The notes: a model not told the origin generated them from the sequence alone. Positions 31,741-45,170 are shown, counted from the stretch's first letter. The stretch is DNA of 64,000 nt from Zygaena filipendulae (GCA_907165275.2 CAJRBF020000010.1:124001-188000); one strand, 5' to 3'. Program-made: numbers and translations.

Positions 31741-33007
31741 ATTCAATTCAAATAAAACTCAATAAGAGTAAAACCCCCAAACGTTGGTACAACACCAATT
31801 TTTTGGCACGCTGCAGTTTTTAATTTTTTAACAAAAATAAGCTTATCACAAAGTAACATTTTAACAAAAAACTTATAAAAAAAAAAAATAAAATAAATTA
31901 TCTACTATGCTACCGGCAACTAGTATTCGGAACCATACGATGATTATCGTAAATTTAACGATATTTTTGTGCTTACGTACGATGTGCAATGACACGTACG
32001 TCGTACCATCTTGATGTAAAATTTGATATTTTTTATACTCATACGCTAATGCTAATATATCAGCATTCAGCGCTAATGCTAATGAGTTTGTTTATTTTTA
32101 TTCATAACGACGCTTTAAGCTTTAATTTCTTAGGTAATACCGGTAATTCAACATACTGTATGCCTTCTCATTGATTAGCATCTACCAATGAACAAATAAG
32201 GCGATGATAAGTTCAATATTCGATTCGATTTTGATTAATTTCGCACTTTATACGTTCGTTATATTTGTGTGTGGAAATGTTGGCGGTAAAGCAGCTAGTT
32301 ATTCAGGGGTGTGAAAAATAATTTTCATATTAATAGTTTTTTTTTTATGACTTATTTTTAATAACTATAGGGTACTACTACTTGCGTACATATCAATATT
32401 ACGCTATTTAAGAGACAAAACTAGAATGTCTAAATAGACATTAACCTAATAATTAGGTACCATAATTTATCAATATTTTGAGGTAAAATTTTTACGTACC
32501 AATGAACGAACAAGGGAATGTTATAGGTAAGGTGTTCGTTTTTCGAACATTCTGCACTATATAATAATAGGTGTGTCGAAATATTTAGTCTATTTACGAT
32601 AATTATACGTCCCTGATACGATAATAAGCTGTCTCCAGGTTGCCAACACCGGACACAATAAACTCATTTGACGAGTCCGGAGTTATGTGAAAAAAGTTTA
32701 AAATTCTGTTTTTCTTTGCTGAGCAGTCGCAACACACGCTTAGCCTGGTGGCAAGGATCTATAAGAACGACGATGGTTAAAGAGAAGTATCCCCCATCTG
32801 CCATTTATGCCATTCATTATCAGAAAGTTCTCCTTAGCAGTATCATGTTTATTTAAATGTTGGTTTCAACCTTCAATGGTGTACACTAAAACGATTAAGT
32901 ATAATGATTAATACCGTGATTAGTACTGCCTAATTACTGTTGATTAGTGGTATTGTTACCACTGTTGATTAATAAAACAAAATATTTTACACAGAATCTC
33001 TAAAAGT
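31741..33007. other. Non-coding right part of the 43-bp-TIR element
   Basis: AT-rich with no recognised coding domain. It contains ACGTAC-rich stretches near 31970-32010. The open frames are short and look incidental. Confidence 0.5.
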
Positions 33008-33050
33008 CTACAAGTGTTATTTAAGGAATCCCTTCGGACAAAGCCTGAAG

Positions 33051-33411
33051 AATAATTGATGATTAAACGAACTTACCTTAAGTGAAGTTCTATCATAATT
33101 ATTTGAGGGCTTTGTCCGAAGGGATTCACAACCCACCCTCCCGGCTCTACGAGCTTTACGAGCCCCAATTTCTGGGTAAAATATTTTCAGTTTCTTTGCA
33201 TCTCTAAACTAAATGACACGAGCGGGTTGGTAGGTCTATTTATAAGGAAAGATTGATATTTTCTTTTGCTTCTAGTATTCCTACCCTCAAATTTAGTGCA
33301 TGAACGGCGAACCACTACGCGGTACTACAAGTGTTATTTAAGGAATCCCTTCGGACAAAGCCCTCAAATAATTATGATAGAACTTCACTTAAGGTAAGTT
33401 CGTTTAATCAT
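33051..33411. mobile_element. Foldback element next to the 43-bp TIR
   Basis: Arms of about 75 bases (33051-33126 and about 33345-33420) are inverted copies, including AATAATTGATGATTAAACGA and GGCTTTGTCCGAAGGGATT. The centre repeats, in reverse orientation, about 155 bases of the left end of the 27920 element. This suggests inverted duplication during an abnormal transposition. Confidence 0.75.
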
Positions 33412-33419
33412 CAATTATT

Positions 33420-33782
33420 ATTACAAGCATTAAATAGAGCCAAAACTGTCTACCAATACTTAACTTTCGATGTTATGATGTCTTCCATCTAGGAAATCAC
33501 CAGCACCACTGACCCGATCCTTTGTTGCTGCCATTATGTAAACATGTTCTCCCGCGCGTTTTTCCCGCTATCTCAAATAACATTTTATTTACTCTACAGT
33601 CTATGAATTCACAATGTTGCCAGTTATTAAATATGAATTGGCCATGGAAATGCAATTTAAATCACTTTAATAAACATTGGTATAATTATTTAAATTAAGA
33701 ATCACAATACATAGCATAAGAATCATAATAATATTAATCAATTTTAATATATTAGTACAGAATACCTAAATCACTATTCATA
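33420..33782 (-). repeat. Family A LTR, copy 1 right, second part
   Basis: The remaining 363 bases of the split LTR. Its last bases read ATTCATA instead of ATTCACA, followed by the GTAG target copy. Confidence 0.8.
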
Positions 33783-33811
33783 GTAGGATTAAAAGCACCA
33801 TCATTGACAGA

Positions 33812-34434
33812 TGTTAAATTATTAGCATTAGTAAGGATACCTAGTAAATAAAACAACCTGATTTTAACAAACTATTCCTTTGTGTCTGTATTACCAATTA
33901 TAATAAAAACTCTTTGATATAATTTGTATCAAATTCTATAATAATCAAAGCCAGTATAGATAAGCAATAGGAATCTCAAAACATGTTACGCACAAAGTAA
34001 TCAAATCTCTGAAGCTAAAGTTAAGCTTGAACAGTATATTTTATGAGAACAATACAGTAATCACAATTATTATTACAAGCATTAAATAGAGCCAAAACTG
34101 TCTGCCAATACTTAACTTTCGATGTTATGATGTCTTCCATCTAGGAAATCACCAGCACCACTGACCCGATCCTTTGTTGCTGCCATTATGTAAACATGTT
34201 CTCCCGCGCGTTTTTCCCGCTATCTCAAATAACATTTTATTTACTCTACAGTCTATGAATTCACAATGTTGCCAGTTATTAAATATGAATTGGCCATGGA
34301 AATGCAATTTAAATCACTTTAATAAGCATTGGTATAATTATTTAAATTAAGAATCACAATACATAGCATAAGAATCATAATAATATTAATCAATTTTAAT
34401 ATATTAGTACAGAATACCTAAATCACTATTCACA
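33812..34434 (-). repeat. Family A LTR, copy 2 left
   Basis: 623 bp. It differs from its partner at 50852 by one base in an A run and few other positions seen by eye. Confidence 0.85.
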
Positions 34435-34721
34435 CTCGCCCATCCTGACATCTTTGCGACCCTGCAAAGTAAAAAGGTTTTGTAAAAGTAATTTCACTTT
34501 ATCTAAATGTAACACAAATTCAAACCATGATTCTTTTTTTATCCAATCCATGTTACTAAGTTCCACCAACTTCCACTTAACTTCTATCCATTATCCATAA
34601 TAAGATTTTATTTTATTCCTTAATAACCAATAATATTAATAATAATATTTAGCATTGAACCATTTATCAAATATTTTATCTGCGGACTCGCTTAGACGAT
34701 TACGTAATTTTCTTCCAAGTT

Positions 34722-35096
34722 CCAACTGCTACTAAAGTTGCGTTAGCACAATCACTCCTTTTACCAATGATCGACTATGCCGATACCTGCTTTACTGACA
34801 TTAGCGAGGAGCAGCTAAATAAACTTGAGCGCCTCCAGAATCTATGTATCCGGTTCATATTTGGTCTACGCAAATATGACCATGTCTCCGAATTTCGTAC
34901 CAAGCTCAAGTGGCTTCCGATTTGCCTTCGCCGGAATGCGCATGTCCTCTTCCTTCTATATAGCATACTGTTCAATCCACCTTCCCCCAACTACCTAAAA
35001 GACCTCTTCGTATTTCAATCTTCTTCCCATAACCTGCCTGTTCGATCATCCCAAAACTTACTTCTTATGATTCCTGCCCCTTTAAGAGCCTGGTGA
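34722..35096 (+). pseudogene. Jockey/CR1-like LINE C-terminal remnant, copy 2
   Basis: The same fragment as 22760-23221 but with 104 bases missing between two CCT triplets (23116-23219 of copy 1), which removes the last conserved part. A TG microsatellite at 35132-35148 follows. Confidence 0.7.
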
Positions 35097-35534
35097 AGAC
35101 TTTCTACCTCACTCATGGATCGTGACTCGCTGTGTGTGTGTGTGTGTGACCTTATTATTTATAGTATGCATCTGTGTTTAAACGCATTTATAAAATTAGT
35201 ATTTATACCCATAAATATTGTACGTATATATTTTCTATGTGTATATTTAATATGCGTGTATCTATGTATATCCATTTTTTGTGTATGTCTTTTCTATGTG
35301 TCTCTTCTATATTATTTTATGATTCGTTTCACCTATACATATAATATACCAAATCAACATATAAATTTACTGTTTTTGTCCTGTCCACCCAAAGGTTGTC
35401 TGGAAAAGATCGCTAGTAAAGCGATAAGATAGCCTTTTGTATGCCTTTATTTATAATTTTTTTTTTTGTTACCACACTAAAATTATTCTTGTACACAATA
35501 AAGAGTATTCTATCCTATTTTAAATTCAACGAAA

Positions 35535-36530
35535 ATGGGAAATCTCTCAAAATACTATGCTGCAGGAAGTAATGAACCAGCTGATGACCATGAAAGCTGG
35601 AGCAAATGGACAACCATTTGCTCTACATGGATGATATTAAATTGTACGCCACCACGAAAGACCTATGTTATTTGGCTGATCTTACGGAAACTTTTTCAAA
35701 GGAAAAACGTCGGGTCATATTACCTTTCAGATGCAGACTGGCCAACAGATACCTTCGCTTAATGAAAAAGAGACAAGTACTTGGGCTTCAATCAATCTAA
35801 ACAATAACAGATCGAAAACTAAAAATACAAGAGTGGACTCAAAAGGGTATGCATAGACAACACCGGCAAAATTTGTGCAAGTCTAACGTCGATAAAGAAG
35901 CATCCAATGCCTGGCTTACTTGGGGTGAACTGTTTCCCGAAAAAGAAGGATTTATGCTTGCCATTCAAGACCAAGTCATCGAAACACGAAACTACCAAAA
36001 GCATATACTAGAAGTCCATAATATATCAAATGACAGCTGCAGAAAATGTAACGGTGCCCCGGAAACGATACAGCATCTCATAAGTGTCTGCAAGTCAATA
36101 GTACAAAAAGATTATAAACACCGCTACGACCAGGTTGCTAAGATTATTCATCAGAAACTTGCAAGCAAATCTAAACTGAGGACGAATGAACCAATTTCTT
36201 ATTAAAAATACATACCTGACAGCGTTCTAGGGAATTCAACCCACAGGCTGTAGAGCACAATATCTGAAAGCTTACAAAATATACTGACCTCAAAACGAAA
36301 TAGCAAAAAATGTGGAAATTACAGAATATTACCTTCATCCCTGTTGTACTACCACCATCTGAAATCCCTTGTCAACTGCACCAACCCTTCGCAACCCTCC
36401 AATTACCTAGGTACACTTACATTATTATGCAGAAGGCGGTAATACTAAATACATGTCGAATCGTCCGCAAACTCCTCCAAACTGATGACCACACAACTCT
36501 TAATACTTCCACTTAAACTAACCTCCACTT
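35535..36530 (+). pseudogene. R2-like LINE remnant, copy 2
   Basis: The counterpart of 23666-24650, with the same CCHC knuckle (CRKCNGAPETIQHLISVC) and C-terminal segment. It carries a 17-base difference before the YMDD region that changes the frame. It is dead like copy 1. Confidence 0.7.
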
Positions 36531-38282
36531 GGCTTTGGCCCGTGGTTGCCAATTAATACCGGTCTAGCTGAGAAGAATTCAAAAATCCAAATTCCCATAA
36601 TAATAATAATCCACTTCACAACACACAGATAAGCGTCTTGACCCCACACTAAGCTATAAGCTTGTGTCATGGCAACCAAGCAAACTTGGTATACCTATAG
36701 GTACTTACTACATATTATTACATATGTCCATATTACACTATAGATATAGTATATTATATATTCACGCCCAGACTGGAAAATATTAATATAACAAAATAAA
36801 ATATAAAAATACAATAATCTATACATACATAATTATAAATAAAATTTATGTGTCTGTTTGTAACTCAAAATTAACAGCTTTTTAATAAATGCATAATATG
36901 AAAATAAGTATAATTATAATATGGCACCTACTTATATGTCTGTCTGTTCCGGGTAATCTCTAAAACGGCTGGATCGATTTTAACTGGACTTTCACTGGCA
37001 AATCGTCAAAGTCAAATCATTTATTCAAATTTGGTCCATAATATGACTCTTTGACGTCAACATAATTACAGTTATTATGACAACACCCATAAAACATCCA
37101 CCCTTCACAGCTTCCTAGCTGATGTTATAAGGAGTAACTTGGCTACATTTATTTCCAAAAATTAATTCCTGCGGGAACTCCGAAATCCACGCGAGCAAAA
37201 TCGCGGGGCACAGCTAGTAATCAATAAATAAATATATAAATAAATAAATTTATTTCACACTCTTTATCTCCATTATTTTCAACCATAATTTATAACCATT
37301 CATTATTATTTCATTATTTATAACCATTTTATTTTCAACCATATTTTTTTTTTATCCAATTTATCCAATTATTCAAGTAATTCCATTTTTACCAATATTT
37401 TATTCATTTAGTCCAATTTATTCATTAACTTTTATACCATTCATCACTTAGATTATCAACCACTTTTAACCAGGTACATGACCATATATTCCAGTATTTA
37501 ATTTTTGTACCTAATCCATTAGTAATTAAATCCAATAATCAAAATCGCTTTAACTAGTTAACCAGCTAGTTATTCCTTACACAATTGGTAGAGTAAATTC
37601 TTTTTCCCTCAAGTACCTAGATTAAATTGACATTGAAAGAACTTTATTTGACACAACACATACATTAATTTTTTTTAAAAGTATGAATAAGGGACTGCTT
37701 CCCAACCGCCAAACGATCAGAAACGTACAGGGAAATCGCAAGCGCACCAAACCCAAAATTAACTATAAATTCTTCTATGCTATCCACCTGACTCGTCTGT
37801 CGAGATTGTATCGATCTCAGAGTCTATTTAGAACAATTGTATGTAATCTGACTATGCTTTGACACCTTATGGACAAGTTCTAGTTGAAGAAAAGAAAGAA
37901 GTCTATCCATTACAAACAACCAAGGAAACAAACAAAAATGGATCTTATGTCCTTATTGGCGCCTATTAGATAATATACAGAGGTAAAGTTATATAAGTTT
38001 GCAAACTTTGTAAGTTTGGATGTAGTGGGTAGTCTCTGGTACTACTGAACAGATTCTTAAAATTCCTTTATAAAAGATACTGACACAGCACAGGAGTGAC
38101 ACGTACTTTCCATTTCCAAACAAAGACTTCCTGCCGAAATATCAAAATTCACGCTGGGAAATCAGCGGGGAAACAGATATTTTAATAGGTTAGGTATGGA
38201 TAAAAGTGAAATAGGCAATAAGGTAGGTACATTTTATCCTGATGTAAAGGAATTTCGCGGGTTGAATCGCGGGGGATAGTAG
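36531..38282. other. Non-coding interior of LTR element A, copy 2
   Basis: Matches 24651-26508, including the RTE/SINE-like tail at 36910-37250. It has one rather than two copies of the A/T-rich tandem unit. It ends with GTAG, the target copy of the next element. Confidence 0.65.
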
Positions 38283-38518
38283 TATTAGAAATGATACTCG
38301 ATTAATACATTAAGCAACTGTTTTATTTACTGTATCACAAAGTAAATGCGCGAGTGCGTGCACTCGCGCCAATTCCACAAACGATAATGCCGATCTCACT
38401 CACCGTTGACGGCTTCCACCCCAAATACGCGTCACATGACGTTTTATGTCACCTGTCAAGAGGGATGTGATGTGACCATCACTCCTCTAGACTTTATACA
38501 AAATATGAATCGCTAACA
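38283..38518 (-). repeat. Family B LTR, left
   Basis: 236 bp. It lacks 33 bases present in the right LTR. A GC hairpin at 38348-38369 has perfect 10-base arms (GCGCGAGTGC). Confidence 0.8.
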
Positions 38519-39194
38519 GACGGCCATTCTGTTAATGGAATGTCCCCATTCCTAAAAAATGTCTCTCGGCCATTCTACAGTAAAGTATGACCCCATACAA
38601 AAGGGCAATTTACCATACAAAGAATTAAATTTATAACTAAACAATCAAATACCTTAATTTTTTTTTTTAAACAACATCTCCAATAAGTAGTAATTTTATG
38701 AAGAACATTATTAGGAACATTGTAATGGTAACAAAATTACACTAATTTATCCGTTGACTAAGACAATATCTAAATGTCAACATTATTAATTAAGTACATT
38801 AAATAGCCTTAAAGTATGTGTTAATACAAGATTTTTATATTTTTTTTGACTTAATTCATGATTTGAAGAAAAGAAAACAAAATATCTATCTAAAAAGAAA
38901 ATAGAATATTTGCAAGTAAATATTTCTGGAAGCAAAATTAAAATTATCAATATAATAAATTTTCATTTTAAATAAAGTACTATTAATAACAGTACAAAAG
39001 TACAAATCAATTTGAAAATAAACATAATCCAAAACGAAATCTATACAAAATAAACATCAGAATAATACTTAACTGAAACATATTTTGTTGTTACATTCAT
39101 AAACAATTTATTGATTTAAACTGTTCTAAGATCATCAAAGTAAGCATTTGTAGATTCTTCCATCATGTGAATACATCAGACTCGCCTCTTCACA
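38519..39194. other. AT-rich start of the family B interior
   Basis: No coding signal. It begins with GACGGCCATTCTGTTAATGG next to the LTR and is then very AT-rich. Confidence 0.5.
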
Positions 39195-39199
39195 AATTT

Positions 39200-39565
39200 G
39201 TTTGCCTGCAGAGGGACACAATCGGATTTAATTCAATATTACACAACACCACCGAGCCTCCCGTTTGCCCACCGAGGGACACGGTCTGACTCTCTAAGCC
39301 CAATCTGTCACCATCAAATTGTAGCCTACCGTTTGCCCACCGAGGGACACGGTCTGACTCTTTCAGCACAATCTTACACCACCGAGTTGTAGCCTGCCGT
39401 TTGCCCACCGAGGGACACGGTCTGACTCTTTCGGCACATTCTTGCACCACCAAGTTGTAGCCTGCCGTTTGCCTACCGAGGGACACGGTCTGACTCTTTC
39501 AGCACAATCTTGCACCACCAAGTTGTAGCCTGCCGTTTGCCCACCGAGGGACCCGGTCTGACCCA
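39200..39565 (+). repeat. Tandem repeat of about 67 bp, five to six copies
   Basis: Units share GTTTGCCCACCGAGGGACAC and GGTCTGACTCTTTC and are spaced about 66-69 bases. The first unit is diverged. Frames through it are open only because of the repeat. Confidence 0.85.
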
Positions 39566-39812
39566 TGCTCATCAGAGATCATTTTTGATTCGGATTCGAT
39601 GCCCACTCCAACGTCCTGTCATCACGATAGGTAGCGCGCTTGCTCCAATGCTGATCGATGGACGCACGCTCGTTCCGGGGTTTATTATTTCACATTTAGG
39701 CAGCACGCTCACTGCGGTGTTATTTAACAGGTAGCCTTCGGCAGCACGCTCGCTCCATGGTCTAACCATAAACAACAAGAAAAATTCCAAAGCAATACCA
39801 GTTAGCTAAAGA

Positions 39813-40668
39813 CTTAGGTAGCTAAAGACTTAGGTATAATATTTGACGAAAAACTTACATTTAGATACCATTATGATCATGTAATTAATAGAAGCCTCAG
39901 TCTGTTGGGCTTCATATCCAGATCCACCAAAGGTTTTAAAAAAAGACCCGCTAGCATCATTTATCTCTACTGCACCCTCGTCAGAAGTACTCTCGAATAC
40001 AACTCGGTTGTATGGTCTCCTTACTACACGGTGCACATTGACCGAATTGAAAGAGTTCAAAAACGCTGTCTAAAGTTAATTACTTTCAGGTATAAAAATT
40101 CCACAAGATCGCTTCAGACGTACGGGGACAGGTTGAACAGATTCGGTATGATCTCTTTAGAAACCCGTCGCAAGGGTCCAGATCAAGGGGACCAGATCCT
40201 GCTACATAAAATAATACACCACCAGATCGGTAGCCCTTACATCCTATCACTTTTAAATTTCAACACCAATTATCGCTCTCGACGTCCCAATACCTTCTCA
40301 CTTCGGATATTCACTAACAACACATCTTTTTACAATCCAGTTGTACGGATGTGTCGCCAATATAATGAGCTCGTCGCTAAAGGTGCAGATGTGGACGTTT
40401 TTAATTGTAATTTTAGGGTATACTTAAAAAATATCAACGACTACCTCCGTCGCACTTGCTAATTGTAGTTCTATTTTTTCTAAGATCCATAAATATCAAA
40501 ATAAATTTAAATATTACTTTGTACTTCGCTCGATATTTTTAGTCTTTCTAGGTATGCATATCTCTGGTTTGTGGTCGGAACATATAATAATACACTACAA
40601 TAAGTAAAAATCGTAATGACTACAATCTGTTTTGTGTACTTAAACAAATAAATAAATAAATAAACCAG
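39813..40668 (+). pseudogene. 5'-truncated Jockey-group LINE 3' end
   Basis: One open frame of about 215 residues to the stop at 40462 (KDLGIIFDEKLTF, LVRSTLEYNSVVWSPYYTVH, IERVQKRCLKLITFRYKN), then a 3' UTR ending in AAAT repeats at about 40668. It is the region after the polymerase of a Jockey-group ORF2, without RT or endonuclease. The uninterrupted frame suggests a fairly young insertion. A 16-base direct duplication (AGCTAAAGACTTAGGT) lies at the 5' break. Confidence 0.85.
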
Positions 40669-43600
40669 TTCATTGGCTCGTTTCCTCAATTTACGCTATC
40701 AGTAAATTAAATAACTTAAATAGTTCTACTTGTGAAAAGTACTTCAAGAATCTGTTAACAACAAACTCTTCCATTTTATTACTGTTACTACTGCTCCAAC
40801 AATTTTCATGAAATTTAGTATGCCGGGGGTTTCGGGGGCGATTAATCAATCTAGCTAGGTTTCATTTTTGAAAGCGTCGCTTCATCCGTGTTTTCAGACA
40901 ATGAAAAATGAGTGTTTGCTTTTCTACTTAAAAACAGATGGCACTATACACAACGAGCGAAGCTCGGTGACCCAGATATTAAGGGATTATTATTGCAATT
41001 CAATAACTCGACAGAGTTGTTAAATTCTGACCGCAAACCTTTTACCACAGAACAGATAGAAGAGGCAACAACTCAGTTTAGGATGAAAACTAGTATCGCC
41101 GGGTGACTCCCGTCCCGTGCACAAGACCATAGTGCACAAATACATTTACTGGCATAATGAATGTAGGTAGAACGCCGCCGTTCGGTCACTTTTCTACCCA
41201 GTCACTGTTTCAAAATTTCAGTTTTGGAAATATTGTGGGAAATACATTCGAGGTGCCAGCAAGGGGAGTTTCGGGAAAGTTAGAGTAATTGCTTCATTGC
41301 AACCGTAATGCGCCTACACCGCCTACATGGTCGCTAGTTATCATACTATTTTCTCTGTGTCTTATGAGACTGAATAATGAAGACGTATTTTCTTTTTACT
41401 AAAATTCACCATTACGAAGAAAATAGGTCCAAAGTTACCCGTTTGCTTAAGTCTACTTTTCTACGCTTCTTTGTAGGTACTATTAGTTTCTACTAATGTT
41501 ACATAACATGACTATGTTCGCGTTCTGCTAAGCGGAATGCGTTTTAGCCGTAAAACAGCTATACAAAATATCTTTGATAGTCAAGATAGATCTAACGATA
41601 CTACGATTTTCGATTTTCTACGAAATCCAGTGACATGATTTATCCAAAGAGGCATCGTAGATTATGTAGTCGTTCATGTCTATAAATTTTTCACTAAGGG
41701 AGGCCCTTACAAGATACAGGATGCTCAACAAGGCAACTACGTCATTTTGCTAGTAAATCGTAAACACACAAGGTATCATACTGATGCAATTAAGCCCTGA
41801 TCAACTCTTATATTTTATATTTGGTATTATCTATTACATTATTACAAGGCTTTGTCTCATTCAGTTTATTTAACATATCTTAATGTCACTTACTGGTGTG
41901 ATGTGTATCTATCTATCTTGGATAATTAACGCTTTGCGAAGATAAGTTTTACTAGGGTAAGCTCAAAGTCCTTTGAATTTATTTTAGTATTGTTTACTGT
42001 CTTAAATAGTTTCTCTAAAACATTATCCCTAATATCTATGCCATGATATTCTATAAAGTTGTGGAATATGGTCGAAGATTGCTAAAGCCGATAACTTATT
42101 TTGTCATATTTCAAGGATAGGTACCTAGTTTACTAAATATTGGTTAGGACTCTCTTCGTTCTGTTTGTAATTTATTGAACACCATACTAATACCATACTA
42201 TTCTTCATGGTAAACAAATATTCTTCACCTTAGCGCAATACTCTAACAGAGCTGTATAAAGAGTCGAAGAAGAATAGCATGGATATTAAAAGGGTGATTA
42301 TTAGACAGGGGGTCTACTTGGTCCTCCACAATATTCATATTATGGGTAATTGAAGTATACAATATATATTATCAATTTACTGTTAGTTCTTGTTACTATG
42401 AGAATATACTTGGATTTATTCTGGAAATTACTGTTATAATGATTGACAAATTAATTATTTATAAGAGTGTGCCTTCCATTGCCGACTCGGCAAAGTGATA
42501 CTAACATGATATCTTTTGCATCAACACAACATTCTAATACCTTTATTACATTGAGTGAAAACGGAACACTGGGCGATTTAAAAAAAAAAAACTGAGAGAG
42601 TTGAGACTACTCTATTAGGGAATCCACTATTATGTAGGTCCTTTTTGGTTTAAGTAATCCTCGTTGTGAATCTAAGTGGTGTACTGAAGTTATACTATAT
42701 CATTATTAATATTATTACTATTTAATCCTTTATTGCACATAAAATGACAATATTTTCTTCTTTTTCTTCAATTCTGGCGAAACGCCAACGATAATACTAC
42801 ACTGATCCCTACATCAAACATGGTTACGGTTAATTATCTACAAAACCACCAGCTCGGAGTACAAAATAGATGAGTTCAAAATCCATAGGTGACTGAAATA
42901 ACGAAGATTAACTCGACACGCGTTTTTCGGTACCTACCTGCGGCTTTCAATAATCTATACTGGTACATGTACGATTATTGTAAGTTTACATTCTAAACCT
43001 CGATATTGACGTTTGGTCAATGCATTAAAACAACGAATGGATATATCATAACCTTAAGGCTCGTGGTGTCGCCAACGACCTTGGGCGTTGAGGCGTGGCC
43101 TAATTTTCTCGCCCCCGCTACCCGCACCCAAACATCGCGCGATAATGTACGTAGGGTCAGTGGAACAGTTATCGGCACTCCATCAAATCTATCATTATTT
43201 TAATTGATATTACATTGAGTCATGCAAATATTTTTATATCGTATTTTTTATGTTTTATTTTAATACTTTAATAATGAAGGTAAATAATTATTGATGTTTA
43301 TTTTTATTATATTGTAATTTTACTATAAAGGATTAATGATATCAAATTCGTAGTTAAATAGGTAGTTAAATTAATTTATTATTTTACAATTTAGTACTTA
43401 TTTAGTACAATTTAGTACCTATACACAAATTGATTTTTTTCTTTTCACATATTTAGTGTACCTATTTGGTACCTTTAGGTACCGAATTTATTTTTAATTT
43501 ATATCGTCCCAGAAAAAAGTAGTAGACTAATCAAAATTTTCGCCGTAAGAAAACATATTTGCTGTAAGTAACAAAACACCAACTTTTCACCAGAAACATT

Positions 43601-44070
43601 TTTTTTATAAAATTGAAAATAAAGCAACTTTTTAACAAGAACTGACAGAATTGTGATTTTTTTTGTACATAGTTTTGTTAAGTTAAGGGTGCGCTCCGCC
43701 AGATTATGCAGCTCTTATCCGATAGAGGCCGCGGACGGCGCCATAAAAGAGTTTTCTCAATTTACAGAGAATCACAAGGTTAAAAAATAGATTTTGATGA
43801 TGGCTGCGAGAGGATGAGTGTTTAATACATCTTTAATTTAAAATTTTTATATGGCTTTACGCGCATTATTATCCTTTAACTACACGAAAATATCGAATAA
43901 CTGGCCGAAACGTAGTCACACACACATGCAAATCGATTAATACTAGACGATTAGGATTCGTAATTTGGCTACCTCAACAAGAGTCTCGGTGGTGTGCGTC
44001 TTTTTTTGTAAACTATGAATCGTGAAAATCTTGTGTTCAAACCTTAGATTTCGATTCCACTTTTTGACCA
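40669..44070. other. Non-coding interior of the family B element
   Basis: No coding domain recognised. A stretch at 40795-40865 is a reverse-complement relative of 52655-52725 (TTTCATGAAA, GGGGGCG), a shared short interspersed repeat. Short frames near 40912 and 43006 have no recognisable features. Confidence 0.5.
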
Positions 44071-45170
44071 CGTGATCACATAGATATGACGAAAACATGA
44101 AGTTTGAGTACCAACACGATGGGTCTGTAACTTGTAGTTTCCGAGATACAGGCTATCGAAGATTTGATCTCGTGATCACATAGATATCACGAAAACATGA
44201 AGTTTGAGTACCAACACGATGGGTCTGTAACTTGTAGTTTCCGAGATATAGCCTATCGAATATTTGACCACGTGATCACATAGATATGACGAAAACATGA
44301 AGTTCGAGTACCAACACGACGGGTCTGTAACTTGTATTTTCCGAGATATAGGCTATCTAACATTAGATCACGTGATCACATAGATATGACGAAAACATGA
44401 AGTTTGAGTACCAACACGATGGGTCTGTAACTTGTAGTTTCCGAGATATAGGCTATCGAAAATTTGACCACGTGATCACATAGATATGACGAAAACATGA
44501 AGTTTGAGTACCAACACGATGGGTCTGTAACTTGTAGATTCCGAGATACAGGCTATCGAAAATTTGACCACGTGATCACATAGATATCACGAAAACATGA
44601 AGTTTGAGTACCAACACGATGGGTCTGTAACTTGTAGTTTCCGAGATATAGCCTATCGAATATTTGACCACGTGATCACATAGATATGACGAAAACATGA
44701 AGTTTGAGTACCAACACGATGGGTTTGTAACTTGTAGTTTCCGAGATATAGGCTATCGAAAATTTGACCACGTGATCACATAGATATGACGAAAACATGA
44801 AGTTTGAGTACCAACACGATGGGTCTGTAACTTGTAGTTTCCGAGATACAGGCTATCGAAGATTTGATCACGTGATCACATAGATATCACGAAAACATGA
44901 AGTTTGAGTACCAACACGATGGGTCTGTAACTTGTAGTTTCCGAGATATAGCCTATCGAATATTTGACCACGTGATCACATAGATATGACGAAAACATGA
45001 AGTTCGAGTACCAACACGACGGGTCTGTAACTTGTATTTTCCGAGATATAGGTTATTGGAAATTTGACCACGTGATCACATAGATATCACGAAAACATGA
45101 CGTTTGAGTACCAACACGATGGGTCTGTAACTTGTAGTTCCGAGACTATATCTCGGAACACACGTTGCAT
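44071..45170 (+). repeat. 100-bp satellite, 11 copies, with higher-order pattern
   Basis: CGTGATCACA recurs exactly every 100 bases from 44071 to 45071, with a degenerate twelfth site at 45171. Most units contain CACGTGATCACATAGATAT, which includes an E-box and the palindrome GTGATCAC. Copies 1-3 share private variants with copies 8-10, giving a 700-bp higher-order period. Confidence 0.95.

Larger units (their letters stand above)
27920..33050. mobile_element. 5.1-kb element with perfect 43-bp inverted ends, carrying a minisatellite and DIRS-like remnant
   Basis: 27920-27962 and 33008-33050 are exact inverted copies (starting CTTCAGGCTTTGTCCGAAGG). The interior holds a promoter-like region, an exon-like frame, a 14-copy minisatellite and a degraded DIRS-type reverse transcriptase/RNase H. 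Together with the adjacent foldback (33051-33411) it is bracketed by an 8-bp duplication, CAATTATT. It may be a DNA transposon that swallowed a DIRS piece, or a decayed DIRS element, whose own ends are inverted repeats. An 8-bp duplication favours the first, because DIRS elements usually make none. No transposase is visible. Confidence 0.65.
21837..33782 (-). mobile_element. Large LTR element without gag-pol, copy 1 (family A)
   Basis: Two LTRs of about 626 bp (21837-22462, and 27657-27919 joined to 33420-33782) flank a 5.2-kb interior with no gag or pol. A 4-bp target duplication GTAG lies at 21833-21836 and 33783-33786. This LTR pair shares private variants (AACAACAATAGG, CGAACAAAG, CTACCAAT) that differ from the copy-2 pair, so the pairs are correctly assigned. 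On the minus strand a purine-rich tract (GGATGGGCGAG) precedes one LTR, and TTTCAGAAGTGGG follows the other where a primer site would be, suggesting minus orientation. The interior holds LINE fragments. The right LTR was later split by the 27920-33411 insertion. It resembles a large non-autonomous retrotransposon derivative. Confidence 0.75.

Noticed and set aside
27920..33050. Classical hAT or piggyBac transposon
   Set aside because: No transposase is present and the termini do not match the usual ends of either; the 8-bp duplication alone is not enough.
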